Under the pieces are notes generated by a model, which saw only the letters and a list, made by a program, of their open reading frames with translations, made no database searches and was not told the DNA's origin. A stretch of DNA of 64,000 nt from CAYNJF01 sp964351745 (lineage in GTDB: Bacteria; Pseudomonadota; Gammaproteobacteria; Berkiellales; Berkiellaceae): NCBI GenBank assembly GCA_964351745.1, contig CAYGPI010000001.1:31995-95994 (forward strand), given 5' to 3'. Both the position numbers and the translations under genes were made by a program. This document shows positions 1 to 8,596 of this stretch, in pieces. Within the stretch, counting starts at the first letter, position 1, and each line of letters opens with the position of its first letter.

Positions 1-912
1 ACCGGGATTACTGTCGCAAGTTCCTTTCTTTTTGGTTTAGTTGGTGCTGGCTTTGGAATGATGATGGGGTTTAATGGTGTTGATAGTTTAGTGATCGGCA
101 CTTGCATGATGTTTTCTAGCACTATCATTGGATTAAAACTTTTGCCGACAACGGTGCTTCACCATCAGAAAATGGGTGAAATAGTCATTAGTATTTTGCT
201 TCTTCAAGATATTATAGCTATTTTTGCATTGCTCTTGATTGAGGGGGCAGGCACAGGCGGTGGTTTATCACTCATGGAGTTTGGCAGGGTTTCTATTGCG
301 TTACCAGGGCTTATATTGTTGGCCTTTGCTGTGGAGCGATGGGTGCTTGTGCCGACCCTCAGTAAATTTAGTAGAATTCATGAATTTCTATTTTTAGTGG
401 CGATAGGCTGGTGTTTGGCTTTAGGGCAATTGGCTGAGTATTTAAAAGTTTCATTTGAGGTTGGCGCTTTTATTGCTGGTATTTCGCTAGCAGCTAGTCC
501 TGTTGCACGATTTATAGCTGAGTCTCTAAAACCACTAAGGGATTTTTTTCTTATCTTGTTTTTCTTCTCTTTGGGTGCAGGTATTGATTTACAAGCTTTA
601 CCATCGGTCTTATTGCCAGCTGCCGGACTAGCTATTTTAATGATCGCGATTAAGCCATTTAGCTTTAAATATCTACTTAAGAACATGACTGGCTCTACAG
701 GTAAATCTTGGGAAATAGGGGTTAGGATTGGCCAGATTAGTGAGTTTTCGTTGTTGGTGGTCTACAAAGCTTTAAGTGTTGGGCTAATCACGCAAAAATG
801 TTCATATACCATACAAATCGCGACTATATTTACATTTATGATATCTTCTTATTGGATTCTTAATCGGTACCATACGCCAGTTTCCATGTCTGAAAAGCTT
901 AGAAGGGATTAA
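1..912 (+). CDS. Cation/proton antiporter, Kef/CPA2 type (5' end outside window)
   Basis: The reading frame is open from base 1, so the gene starts before the window; about 303 residues are visible. They are almost entirely hydrophobic membrane segments of the sodium/hydrogen exchanger fold. The stretch FEVGAFIAGISLAASP matches the conserved CPA2 helix with acidic and glycine residues, and an RIGQISEFSLLVV stretch is typical of Kef/YbaL-like proteins. The family exchanges monovalent cations for protons across the inner membrane. The protein stops about 75 residues after the RIGQISEF helix, so it has no C-terminal RCK/TrkA-N regulatory domain, unlike KefB or KefC. The next gene starts 2 bases after the stop, so the two are probably cotranscribed. 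The family is secure; the transported ion is not. Confidence 0.85.
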   Translation, partial: TGITVASSFLFGLVGAGFGMMMGFNGVDSLVIGTCMMFSSTIIGLKLLPTTVLHHQKMGEIVISILLLQDIIAIFALLLIEGAGTGGGLSLMEFGRVSIALPGLILLAFAVERWVLVPTLSKFSRIHEFLFLVAIGWCLALGQLAEYLKVSFEVGAFIAGISLAASPVARFIAESLKPLRDFFLILFFFSLGAGIDLQALPSVLLPAAGLAILMIAIKPFSFKYLLKNMTGSTGKSWEIGVRIGQISEFSLLVVYKALSVGLITQKCSYTIQIATIFTFMISSYWILNRYHTPVSMSEKLRRD

Positions 913-914
913 AG

Positions 915-1511
915 ATGCAGAAAAAGTGGCTTCTATTTGTGTTATTCGTCATGATAAGTACAAGCGGGTTGGCTAAATCCCCAGGCGTGCTTGTTGAAGG
1001 GATCCATCTGCCTTTGACGATTGAGACAATGAATAGAAAAGTGACGGTACAATTGCAAAGCCATGCATTACGGTTTCAGTTTGGTCAAAAATTATATATA
1101 GGCTCCATATATTCATCCACACCTGTTAAAGGTGAAAAGATGATGCGGGATCATGAAGGCCCTTTAGTGATGCAGCTTCATGTTTTAGCGGATGAGGTCG
1201 AAGATTATAATGTAGTTAAAACTTGGTTTGAGTCTTTTATCGTTAATAATAATGATATAGCATTAGAAATTCACTCAAAAGATATTCAGTCTTTTAAAGA
1301 AAGTATTTCTAGGGATTTTAAGGCTGGTGATATCATTTCTATTCAATATGAAGAGCCATATGCTATGAATCTTTATATCAATCAAGAGCTTCAAGGCAAC
1401 TGGAAGAGCCATGAGTTTTTTAATATGATGCTGAATGTCTGGATTGGTCCACATCCGCCTTCTAGAGAATTTAAGCGCGCTATTCTTAATTTCCCAATGA
1501 CTGAATCATAA
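915..1511 (+). CDS. Secreted chalcone isomerase-like domain protein
   Basis: 198 residues starting with a signal peptide (MQKKWLLFVLFVMISTSGLA, then K). The mature part fits the bacterial chalcone-isomerase-like family: a motif around LRFQFGQKLYIGSIYSS, a central segment with MQLHVLADEV, and near the end an IQYEEPY...LYINQELQGNW pattern followed by the FNMMLNVWIGPHPPS motif that closes these proteins. Bacterial members are exported proteins of unknown role, and there is no evidence here for flavonoid chemistry. The start has an AAGGGATTAAAG ribosome site lying inside the end of the antiporter gene. Fold assignment is good; function unknown. Confidence 0.75.
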   Translation: MQKKWLLFVLFVMISTSGLAKSPGVLVEGIHLPLTIETMNRKVTVQLQSHALRFQFGQKLYIGSIYSSTPVKGEKMMRDHEGPLVMQLHVLADEVEDYNVVKTWFESFIVNNNDIALEIHSKDIQSFKESISRDFKAGDIISIQYEEPYAMNLYINQELQGNWKSHEFFNMMLNVWIGPHPPSREFKRAILNFPMTES

Positions 1512-1568
1512 TTGAGCTAGCTGTTCATAACGCTTTCATGTTTACATTAAGTGTCAAGAGGTGAGCCT

Positions 1569-2927
1569 ATGTCTGTGAGTATTTTCGATTTATTCTCTGT
1601 GGGGATTGGTCCTTCAAGCTCACACACCATGGGCCCTATGATTGCCGCTTATGATTTTGTTCAAAAACTTGAGCATGAGCAGTGGTTTACAGATGTATCT
1701 CGAATCCAATGTGAGTTGTTTGGCTCCTTAGCTTGTACCGGTAAAGGTCATCATACAGACAAAGCCATTTTAATGGGGCTAGAGGGGCACCTGCCTGAAT
1801 CTGTTGATCCTTTAGAAATGTTTGGGCGTCCTGATGTCATCCAAGCGATGCAGAAAATTAATCTGTTACAAAAAAAGGAAATATCTTTTAACTCAAGTCG
1901 AGATTTCATTTTCCACTTTATGGAGCAGCTAGATTATCATGTGAATGGTATGAGATTCAGTGCCTTTTGTGGTGACCAATGGCTCTATAGCTTGCAATAT
2001 TATTCAGTTGGTGGAGGGTTTATTGTCTCTGATTTAGACATTCAAGCTGGCTCTTTAACTGTAGATAGTGAGCAACTGCCATATCCTTTTCATACAGCAA
2101 AGCAGCTGCTCATGCATTGTGATGAGCATCAACTGAATATTTCAGATATTATTCTTGCCAATGAGCTAATTTTTCGAGATCAAAAAACAATTGATATGAA
2201 ACTCGAAAGGATCATTGAAGTGATGATGGCTTCTATTGAGCGAGGCTGCCAAACAGAGGGTATTTTACCTGGTGGTTTAAAAGTTCGTAGGCGAGCAGCG
2301 CAGCTTTACAAGACTCTTATCGCTAAGAAAGAAACAGATCCCATGTTATGGCTTAACGTTTATGGTCTCGCTGTGAATGAAGAAAATGGGGCCGGAGGCC
2401 GCATTGTTACAGCGCCAACAAATGGCGCAGCTGGGATCATACCAGCTGTTTTAAAGTATTATATGGATTTCTATCCTGAAGCAAGCATTGAGAAATGTAG
2501 GCAATATTTGTTAACGGCAGGTGGCATAGCACTTTTGTACAAAATGCGAGCAAGTATTTCTGGTGCTGAAGTGGGGTGCCAAGGTGAAGTTGGTGTTGCT
2601 TGCTCAATGGCCGCAGGTGGGTTTGCTGAGATTTTGGGCGGCGACATTTGGCAAGTTGAGAAAGCTGCTGAAATGGGGATGGAGCACCATCTTGGCCTTA
2701 CTTGCGACCCCATCGGGGGACTTGTGCAAATCCCATGTATTGAGCGTAATGCAATGGCTGCGGTGAGGGCAGTGAATGCGGCTAAACTAACGCTCGCTGA
2801 AGATAGTCGCCATTACGTCTCGCTAGATCAGGTCATTGATACCATGAAAAAGACTGGGTATGACATGTTATCTATTTATAAAGAGACCTCTCAGGGTGGT
2901 TTAGCGGTCATTTACCCAGAGTGTTGA
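1569..2927 (+). CDS. sdaA: L-serine ammonia-lyase, iron-sulfur type, single chain
   Basis: 452 residues, the usual length. It deaminates L-serine to pyruvate and ammonia in the cytoplasm. The N-terminal beta domain carries the GPSSSHTMGP motif; the C-terminal alpha domain has NEENGAGGRIVTAPTNGAAG. Three cysteines at about 337 (GCQGE), 379 (TCDPIGG) and 390 (PCIERN) have the spacing of the 4Fe-4S ligands, and the chain ends in cysteine 452. In the Legionella pneumophila enzyme such a C-terminal cysteine acts as the fourth ligand until substrate displaces it. I chose ATG 1569 because AAGAGGTGA lies just upstream; an in-frame GTG at 1551 would add six residues and has no such site. Confidence 0.95.
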   Translation: MSVSIFDLFSVGIGPSSSHTMGPMIAAYDFVQKLEHEQWFTDVSRIQCELFGSLACTGKGHHTDKAILMGLEGHLPESVDPLEMFGRPDVIQAMQKINLLQKKEISFNSSRDFIFHFMEQLDYHVNGMRFSAFCGDQWLYSLQYYSVGGGFIVSDLDIQAGSLTVDSEQLPYPFHTAKQLLMHCDEHQLNISDIILANELIFRDQKTIDMKLERIIEVMMASIERGCQTEGILPGGLKVRRRAAQLYKTLIAKKETDPMLWLNVYGLAVNEENGAGGRIVTAPTNGAAGIIPAVLKYYMDFYPEASIEKCRQYLLTAGGIALLYKMRASISGAEVGCQGEVGVACSMAAGGFAEILGGDIWQVEKAAEMGMEHHLGLTCDPIGGLVQIPCIERNAMAAVRAVNAAKLTLAEDSRHYVSLDQVIDTMKKTGYDMLSIYKETSQGGLAVIYPEC

Positions 2928-3076
2928 TGGACTAAATCAATAATATTCCCCTTTTATCTGAGTGTTTGCTGAGCTTGTCGAGCTTTGAAGTTTTGATATT
3001 GCACAATATTTCAAAGGGACGTAACATAGATTATATTCGCAAGTTGTGTACACATTGTTGTATTAATTGAGGTTTT

Positions 3077-3541
3077 GTGTCCAATATTCATCCGTTTCCA
3101 CCTGTTAAAGTGCCAAAGCATGGTTATCTTATTGGCGGTCCAATCGATTCGTCTAAAGTAAGTTTACGAATTTTTGGCGAAAGTTTATTACCAGATAGTA
3201 TCTCTGAGTTGCTTGCAGCCAAGCCAGATATTGCTTGTAAAAAAGGGGATCAAAAATTCAGGCACAATCAAATGCATATTGAGCGTAAAGGCAAGTGGAT
3301 CTTATATGGGGCTGAGCCTGAGCATATGCATTTAGAGAAACAAATTATAACTCTATTAGATAGAGTGACAGATGATCTAACCATTTGGCAAGATTTAAGT
3401 GATAATTTTAATATTGACATCCATTGTGGGGTTTTCTTAGAAGCTTTTAACCGGGGTCTTGTATTTTCAAACTATTTGTTATCAGAGCTCGCCAAAAGAA
3501 ATTTAAAAATTAATTTTGATTTCTATAGTACATTTGAATAG
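3077..3541 (+). CDS. DUF4279-like protein
   Basis: 154 residues, no signal peptide or membrane segment. Features recalled from the DUF4279 family are visible: SLRIFGESLLPDSISELL near residues 28-45, KWILYGAEPE about residues 74-83, a stretch with HLEKQIITLLDRV, and the ending HCGVFLEAFNRGLVFSNYLL. The family has no established biochemical function that I can state. It starts with GTG preceded by GAGG with only four bases of spacing. It is the first of three same-strand genes (3077-4846) separated by 15 and 27 bases, which suggests an operon. Confidence 0.6.
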   Translation: MSNIHPFPPVKVPKHGYLIGGPIDSSKVSLRIFGESLLPDSISELLAAKPDIACKKGDQKFRHNQMHIERKGKWILYGAEPEHMHLEKQIITLLDRVTDDLTIWQDLSDNFNIDIHCGVFLEAFNRGLVFSNYLLSELAKRNLKINFDFYSTFE

Positions 3542-3556
3542 GAGCTGTTCATCACA

Positions 3557-3832
3557 ATGGGTAGGCACCAAAGTCTAGAGCGATCGGTTAAAAAAAGCTT
3601 GAAATGGCTGGAGTCTAACGAGGGCGTCGCTAAGGTGGTGATAGGTATTTCTGAGTGCTGTCGTCATAAATACCCACCAGGGTATCTGAAATTTAAAATG
3701 GATGTTGATGCAGGATTGACGCTTAATGCTTACTCTGGGAACGGTGTGACAGATTTGTTTATCAAAATTGAGCCTATTGAATTACGAGAGAGTGTTAAAG
3801 AAGCTTTACAATGGCGCTTTAATCGATCATGA
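3557..3832 (+). CDS. Small conserved-looking protein, function unknown
   Basis: 91 residues, basic at the start (MGRHQSLERSVKKSLKW). The pattern of a short helix, then AKVVIGISECCRHKYPPGYLK, a strand, and LNAYSGNGVTDLFIKIEP looks like a compact alpha/beta domain. The RH pair after an ECC motif and the closing VTDLFIKI strand recall DUF2103-type predicted metal-binding proteins, but I rate that resemblance as weak. The ribosome site AGGAG at 3540 lies 12 bases from the ATG, longer than usual. It sits between the DUF4279-like gene and another unknown gene, probably in the same transcript. Confidence 0.55.
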   Translation: MGRHQSLERSVKKSLKWLESNEGVAKVVIGISECCRHKYPPGYLKFKMDVDAGLTLNAYSGNGVTDLFIKIEPIELRESVKEALQWRFNRS

Positions 3833-3859
3833 GGATTATAAAGTGGAGATAGAGCGGGT

Positions 3860-4846
3860 ATGTTAGATGTGGCTCAATTGCAACAAAAGGTTGCTTTTGA
3901 AAAATCTCGCAAGAGAGATCAAGCCGCTGAGAGCTCTCGAGCCTATCGTAAAGCCTTTACCCCAGCTTTAGCTGAGTTTCAAGAGCAGTCAGATGCTGGG
4001 TATGATTCATGTGGATCTCTTAGCAGCACAGAAGAGTTGGCGTTAGATTTTGAAGATATTGATCATGCTGAGCTAAAGAAGGCTAATCATTACAAATGGT
4101 TTGTAGGTAGCAATGAAAAATCAATTCCTGATTTGAATTTATTTAAAGATAGCCATTTTGTGGTGCTAGGCTGTTCGTGTATTAAGTCCATAGAAACAGT
4201 TTTTAAAAGTATTGATTGGGACAACTATGATCCAAAAGGCTCAGTCCCTCAACTAATGGTTCTTGAATTATCTGAGCATGTCATCAAAGCTTGGTCTAAC
4301 CTTAAGATCGTCACAGAAAAGGCAAGTTCTCTTGATGAGTTTCATAAAAGAATCCTAGGTTATGAGTTGTTTTCTGATGTGAGGATCCAAAGTTTTCCTA
4401 AAAATTCTGCTGAAAAATTTTTATATCAATTAAAGCAGTTTTGTTTCAATGACAAGCAATATCAATTCCTAAAGCAGGTGGTCAATAAGACCATTGTTTG
4501 TTTTGGAGATTGGGCTGATAATGCGGTGATTCAGCAAATGAGACGTCAAATAAATGGACGTTCTTTAGTCGTTTATGCCTCAAATATTCCTGAATATGCT
4601 TTATGCTTCTTTGGCCCTGTTGTGCTGAGTGATATCGTTGACAACATCATAGCGCTTGATCCGCTTCAAACGATCTACGCATCATCTCAAGAATCGGTGC
4701 GTCGCCAAACTCGATTGTTTATGCCACATAGGATGAGTGTTGTGCAGGGCAGCTCTAAACCAGAGCACTTAGAGGATCTAAAGGCAGGTGACTCCGTTGT
4801 TGATGGTTATCTAAAAAGCATTAAAGAGACAAAACTTCGTTTATAG
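3860..4846 (+). CDS. Protein of unknown function, Rossmann-like pattern
   Basis: 328 residues, soluble. The first 80 are charged and low in complexity (acidic around residues 50-75). From about residue 95 a strand-helix alternation appears: HFVVLGCSCIKSIE, then PQLMVLELSEHVI, KTIVCFGDWAD, and SLVVYASNIPEY followed by an aromatic helix. The SNIPEY-type segment after a strand is reminiscent of the region after the fourth strand of class I methyltransferases, but the usual glycine-rich SAM loop is missing, so this is only a guess. Last gene of the 3077-4846 cluster. No confident family. Confidence 0.6.
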   Translation: MLDVAQLQQKVAFEKSRKRDQAAESSRAYRKAFTPALAEFQEQSDAGYDSCGSLSSTEELALDFEDIDHAELKKANHYKWFVGSNEKSIPDLNLFKDSHFVVLGCSCIKSIETVFKSIDWDNYDPKGSVPQLMVLELSEHVIKAWSNLKIVTEKASSLDEFHKRILGYELFSDVRIQSFPKNSAEKFLYQLKQFCFNDKQYQFLKQVVNKTIVCFGDWADNAVIQQMRRQINGRSLVVYASNIPEYALCFFGPVVLSDIVDNIIALDPLQTIYASSQESVRRQTRLFMPHRMSVVQGSSKPEHLEDLKAGDSVVDGYLKSIKETKLRL

Positions 4847-4949
4847 CTATAACAAAGATTGTGGGTAGGCAATGAAAGGCGCCTAGTCTCCAGGGAGTTT
4901 TTCTTTTAGAATGGCTTACTGTCACTAGGATAACAATTGAGTTGAGTAA

Positions 4950-5564
4950 ATGAAATCCATCTTACCGAGTTTTGACTTATTGAAGGGAAGTCCTCGTAAC
5001 CAGGTCGCTCTTATCATGTCATTTGCTGCTATGTTTCTTTTGATCCCTGGCTTGTCACTCTCTATGTTGCACATAAGCACCACTGGCGCGGTTGATGCAC
5101 CCTTAACTCGTTTCGATATTAATTTTTTTGACACGAATAATTCCATCTTAACAACGGTTAATGATTTGTTTGATCAAGGATATTATATTGTTTCAACTTT
5201 GATTTTTTTGTTTAGCGTCGTGGTTCCAACAGCCAAAATTATCATGCTAGTTCAAGCACTCTTTATGAAACAATATACCGCTAGAAGAAATATCATTCGA
5301 TTTATTCAGTCCATTGGCAAATGGTCTATGTGTGATGTTTTTGTAGTAGCTATTTTTTTATCGTACCTATCGACTGGCACTCGAAATACCGGGGAGACGC
5401 ACGAGTCGTCGATTTTAGGCGTGCCTATAGAGATTGATATATTAGTGAATATGGATGCTCATCTTGAGACAGGATTTTACTGTTTTCTAGGATATTGTTT
5501 AACTTCTTTGATTGCCCTGCAATTTTTTGAAGAAAAGCCAGGAAAAGTTAAGTTATCCAACTAG
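4950..5564 (+). CDS. Paraquat-inducible protein A (PqiA) family membrane protein
   Basis: 204 residues with about four membrane helices (residues 20-42, 82-103, 122-146 and 175-192). The IGKWSMCDVFVVAIFLSYLS segment matches the conserved GxWSMxDVFV motif of PqiA domains, and the loop between helices 1 and 2 is the usual periplasmic loop. E. coli PqiA and LetA have two such domains and work with MCE-domain partners in moving lipids across the periplasm; this protein has a single domain and no MCE gene beside it. The ribosome site before the ATG is weak. Family sure, pathway inferred. Confidence 0.8.
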   Translation: MKSILPSFDLLKGSPRNQVALIMSFAAMFLLIPGLSLSMLHISTTGAVDAPLTRFDINFFDTNNSILTTVNDLFDQGYYIVSTLIFLFSVVVPTAKIIMLVQALFMKQYTARRNIIRFIQSIGKWSMCDVFVVAIFLSYLSTGTRNTGETHESSILGVPIEIDILVNMDAHLETGFYCFLGYCLTSLIALQFFEEKPGKVKLSN

Positions 5565-5667
5565 TATTTTAAGGACTATTAACCGTCCATCCTTCATTTG
5601 TCTCAGGCTGTCTACTTAAACAAGTTTTCATGCTTAACCCTTGATATAGTTTGGCAACTTGAGTTTA

Positions 5668-5696
5668 TTGACTCAGTTTTTTCCATTCTTAAATAT
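5668..5696 (+). promoter_or_regulatory. Candidate sigma-70 promoter
   Basis: TTGACT at 5668-5673 followed after 16-17 bases by an A/T-rich TAAATAT, just upstream of the small gene that begins at 5712. The -35 match is good and the -10 is weak. Confidence 0.35.
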
Positions 5697-5711
5697 ATGA
5701 GGGTATATAAA

Positions 5712-6110
5712 ATGTTACAAAATAAAGGTTTATTAGGTTGGGCAGCTGCTGGCGCTGCATTTGTTGGTGGCATGACTTATGCTGCTGCAACTTCTCCGAT
5801 TGGTGTTGGCGTTCATTTCTTATGGAATGCTGCTGTTTATGGTCTTGGAAGTCTAGCTGTTAAATTTGCTGCTGATAAGGTCGAAGATTACTTAGATAAG
5901 GATTACGTTGCTGTCTCTGATTATGATTCAGAATATGATTCAGAAGATGAATATAGTCAAGAAGTTCCTTTCACTACTCGTACACGTCGCAGCGCTATGA
6001 TTTTCTCTGATCCAGCCGCTGATGATTTTGATGATTTAGATGTAGCTGCTTATCGTCAATTTAAGTTAGATGATGAGCAAGCTTATCAAGCAGAAAGAAA
6101 GAAATGGTAA
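5712..6110 (+). CDS. Small protein with hydrophobic N-terminus and acidic tail, unknown
   Basis: 132 residues. The N-terminal half is rich in Ala and Gly with two hydrophobic stretches (about residues 8-28 and 34-53), so it may insert in a membrane. The C-terminal half is strongly acidic, with a short repeat (YDSEYDSEDEY) and several DD pairs. I chose ATG 5712 because GAGGG lies 8 bases upstream; the open frame extends to 5598 without a ribosome site. It has its own candidate promoter and a strong terminator at 6142, so it is a single-gene unit. I recognise no family. Confidence 0.6.
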   Translation: MLQNKGLLGWAAAGAAFVGGMTYAAATSPIGVGVHFLWNAAVYGLGSLAVKFAADKVEDYLDKDYVAVSDYDSEYDSEDEYSQEVPFTTRTRRSAMIFSDPAADDFDDLDVAAYRQFKLDDEQAYQAERKKW

Positions 6111-6141
6111 GCCGAAGGTTTATTTGATTTTGTCTTTCAGG

Positions 6142-6165
6142 AAACCGGCTTAGGCCGGTTTTTTT
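6142..6165 (+). terminator. Intrinsic terminator
   Basis: Stem AAACCGGC / GCCGGTTT with a four-base loop (TTAG) followed by a T run. It ends transcription of the gene at 5712-6110. Confidence 0.85.
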
Positions 6166-6178
6166 ATGCTTTTTATTT

Positions 6179-6787
6179 TTAGAAATCTTGTAGTTCAATG
6201 CCAAAACTTTGTAGCAAAGCCATCGCATCAGGCATGGAAAACTTAGCTTTTGAAATGTTGTTTTCAAGAGGATTGATTTGATAATGAATGGCTTCACTAA
6301 AATCTGACTTTTGCAGATTGGTATGTTGGAACATGCTATTTTCAAAATCAGTGAGTATTAAGCTGGAGCTAGATAAGTTGGCTCCCCTAAAATCAACATC
6401 ATGAGCTTTACAGTCTTCGATAATAATTTCTGAAAGCTCTAGCTCATAAAAGCTTGAGTAACTAATATTTGATTTATAGAACTCAATAGGGCTAGCTAAG
6501 TTGATTTGTGGCCATTGTGCTTGAGTCCAATTGATCCCCATGAGTTTGCAAGACTCAAAAGATGCACCTCTAAAAGCACTATACTTTAGGTTAAGAGCAC
6601 TTAGGTTGCAAAGTTTGAACTCGCAGTCGGTAAAAATACAACGTGAAAAAATAGCTTCATGAAAATTGATTTTTTCGAACTGACAATTTTCAAAAATCTT
6701 ACCATGCCATTCAACCTTCTCTAAATTAAGATCACTAAACTTAGTGTCAAAAAATTCTACTTCTTTAAAGAGGAGATTGTCACTCAT
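6179..6787 (-). CDS. Pentapeptide-repeat protein, Qnr-like
   Basis: 202 residues built almost wholly of A(D/N)LxX-type five-residue steps (for example FENCQFEKINFHEAIFSRC), which fold as a right-handed quadrilateral beta helix. The C-terminal part leaves the repeat and ends with a DAMALLQSFGIEL helix, much like the LLMERLGI end of Qnr/McbG-type proteins. Those proteins mimic DNA and protect gyrase from quinolones or toxins; that role is possible here but not shown. The start at 6787 has AAAGG seven bases upstream; the frame is open to 6835. Confidence 0.75.
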   Translation of the reverse strand: MSDNLLFKEVEFFDTKFSDLNLEKVEWHGKIFENCQFEKINFHEAIFSRCIFTDCEFKLCNLSALNLKYSAFRGASFESCKLMGINWTQAQWPQINLASPIEFYKSNISYSSFYELELSEIIIEDCKAHDVDFRGANLSSSSLILTDFENSMFQHTNLQKSDFSEAIHYQINPLENNISKAKFSMPDAMALLQSFGIELQDF

Positions 6788-6886
6788 GTTAAAACCTTTG
6801 TTGACAGTTGGGGGATGGTTCGATCTAGGTATCAATATAGAGTAGGTATGAAAATGAAAATTTTACTTAAAAGGGAGCATCATCAT

Positions 6887-6911
6887 CAAAGCCAAGCTGA
6901 GCTTGGCTTTG
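6887..6911 (-). terminator. Hairpin after the FKBP gene, possible terminator
   Basis: Perfect 11-base stem CAAAGCCAAGC / GCTTGGCTTTG with a three-base loop, 20 bases past the stop codon of the FKBP gene. No T run follows on the minus strand, so it may stabilise the mRNA end rather than terminate. Confidence 0.4.
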
Positions 6912-6931
6912 ACAAAAAATGGGCTGGAGGA

Positions 6932-7633
6932 TTAACCTTCAGCACTCAGCACATCAAGCAACTCAATTTCGAAAACAAGCGTTGCATTTGGTCCAATGAC
7001 ATTGCCAACGCCATTTTCGCCATAAGCTAACGTTGAAGGGATCCAAAGCTCCCACTTAGCACCAGGCTTCATGAGTTGTAAGGCCTCAGTCCAACCAGGG
7101 ATCACACCATTGACTGCAAATTGCATTGGCTCGCCACGGGCATAAGAGCTATCAAATTCTGTGCCGTCAATCAAAGTGCCACGGTAATGAGTAGATACTC
7201 TATCATCGGCTTTTGGAGGTGTACCTTCGCCTTGTTTAATCACTCTGTACTGTAAGCCAGATTCTGTGACCTTCACTTCATTGCGAGTTTTATTTTGTGC
7301 TAAAAAGGCATTACCTTGTTTTAAATTTTTTTCAGCCAAGTTTTTACGCTCCTCATTTTGTTGCTCTAATATTTTTTTCTGTAGCGCAAGGAGTGTATCT
7401 TTAATTTGTGCTTCTGTCATGAGTAGATCGGAGCCTTGTTGGCCATGCTCGATCCCCTTAAGGAAACTTTTTTGATCAATGGTGACACTTTGATTTTTAA
7501 AGTGCTTGCCAATATCAACACCAATACTGTAACTAATTTTATCATTTTCAGTAGGTAATGCGTCAGCTGCAAAACTCGACGTTGTTAAAGCTGCAAAAAT
7601 GAGAGGGCTTGATAATAATAACAGTTTTTTCAT
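6932..7633 (-). CDS. FKBP-type peptidyl-prolyl isomerase, Mip/FkpA-like, exported
   Basis: 233 residues: signal peptide (MKKLLLLSSPLIFAALTTSSFA, cut before ADALP), an N-terminal FKBP dimerisation domain (to about residue 125) rich in charged helix, and a C-terminal FKBP domain with VTESGLQYRVIKQGEG, DRVSTHYRGTLIDGTEFDSS and GVIPGWTEAL. The family speeds proline isomerisation in the periplasm or at the outer surface; the Legionella Mip protein is the best-known relative and aids infection. The ATG at 7633 was chosen because it gives a clean signal peptide with AAGGGG upstream; a second ATG two codons earlier is possible. Confidence 0.9.
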   Translation of the reverse strand: MKKLLLLSSPLIFAALTTSSFAADALPTENDKISYSIGVDIGKHFKNQSVTIDQKSFLKGIEHGQQGSDLLMTEAQIKDTLLALQKKILEQQNEERKNLAEKNLKQGNAFLAQNKTRNEVKVTESGLQYRVIKQGEGTPPKADDRVSTHYRGTLIDGTEFDSSYARGEPMQFAVNGVIPGWTEALQLMKPGAKWELWIPSTLAYGENGVGNVIGPNATLVFEIELLDVLSAEG

Positions 7634-7673
7634 GGCCATAGGCCCCTTGTGTGAATAGTGAGTCCACACTATA

Positions 7674-8489
7674 TCAAAATTCCATCTGTCCGCCCATAAG
7701 CCATCCGCCATTCATAGGTTGAAAAGATAACTTGTACTTGACTGGCGAGATTAGTTTTTGATCAGACTTCATAATGGCTTGTGAAGCCATAAAAGCTAGC
7801 CCCCATCCCAATGCTGCTTGAGAGAAATAGTGTTTATCAGTATTGACTCTAGAGAGGGCCGGTAGCGTTGATAAGGTATAGAATATCGTCTTCGCTTGCC
7901 AGCTATCGCTAGTCGCTGCGGCGCTGATAAGGGGAACAGCGCCATAAAAGGCGTGTCCACTAACACCTCGATTGCCCTTAAAAAAGCCCCAGTTTGAACG
8001 CCCAAAGCGTGGTCGGTGAGCGCCTAAAGCTTCTGTTAGCAGTGCTTGCTGCGGGGCTGCTAATATTAAAATTCTTAGCGAATGCTCTCCCCATTTGCCT
8101 AGTGGGCGTGTCCATTGAGCATCTAATGTTTGATTTAAGGCTATGGCAGCAAGGTAAGTAGGGATGACAACCCTAATCTGTCTTAATTGAGTAAAGCTAT
8201 CAACACTATCTGCTATTTTATTAGTTCGGTGACTTCTAATATGGCGTTGCCAGTATTGGTTAGTATTTTCATCCAAAGCAGTATTTGCAAAAATGCCAGC
8301 AGCCCCAATAGCAAAACCTAAATGGGACAGGCCTTGAAAGGAGTAATATTCTTTATAATCTTGCTTGATCGCGCACCAAAAATCAGCCCTCCAAATAACT
8401 TTGTTGCTGGCTTTTGCGAAGACATGGCAATTTAAACTTAAAGACAATAAGCTTAGGGCCAAGAACTGTAGAGGTTTAACTTTTATCAC
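7674..8489 (-). CDS. PAP2-superfamily phosphatase
   Basis: 271 residues with an N-terminal signal or anchor segment and several hydrophobic segments. The three phosphatase motifs are recognisable: GAHRPRF, VSGHAF and SRVNTDKHYFSQAALGW. The last usually reads SRx5Hx3D; here glutamine stands where the aspartate is expected, while the arginine and histidine remain. Substrates in the family are lipid phosphates such as undecaprenyl pyrophosphate or phosphatidate. Translation starts at a GTG without a clear ribosome site. Its stop is 40 bases upstream of the FKBP start, on the same strand, so the two may be cotranscribed. Confidence 0.75.
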   Translation of the reverse strand: MIKVKPLQFLALSLLSLSLNCHVFAKASNKVIWRADFWCAIKQDYKEYYSFQGLSHLGFAIGAAGIFANTALDENTNQYWQRHIRSHRTNKIADSVDSFTQLRQIRVVIPTYLAAIALNQTLDAQWTRPLGKWGEHSLRILILAAPQQALLTEALGAHRPRFGRSNWGFFKGNRGVSGHAFYGAVPLISAAATSDSWQAKTIFYTLSTLPALSRVNTDKHYFSQAALGWGLAFMASQAIMKSDQKLISPVKYKLSFQPMNGGWLMGGQMEF

Positions 8490-8596
8490 GGGTCTTGCGG
8501 GTTGTCATAACATCAGGCGAAAGTGTATAACATCTTTAGTTTAAAGCCTAAAAATGACTCAGAAAGGCAAGTTAGCCACGGGAATAGTGATTAAAC

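Noticed and set aside
1551..1568. Upstream GTG start for sdaA
   Set aside because: It would place the AAGAGGTGA ribosome site inside the coding part; ATG 1569 fits the family.
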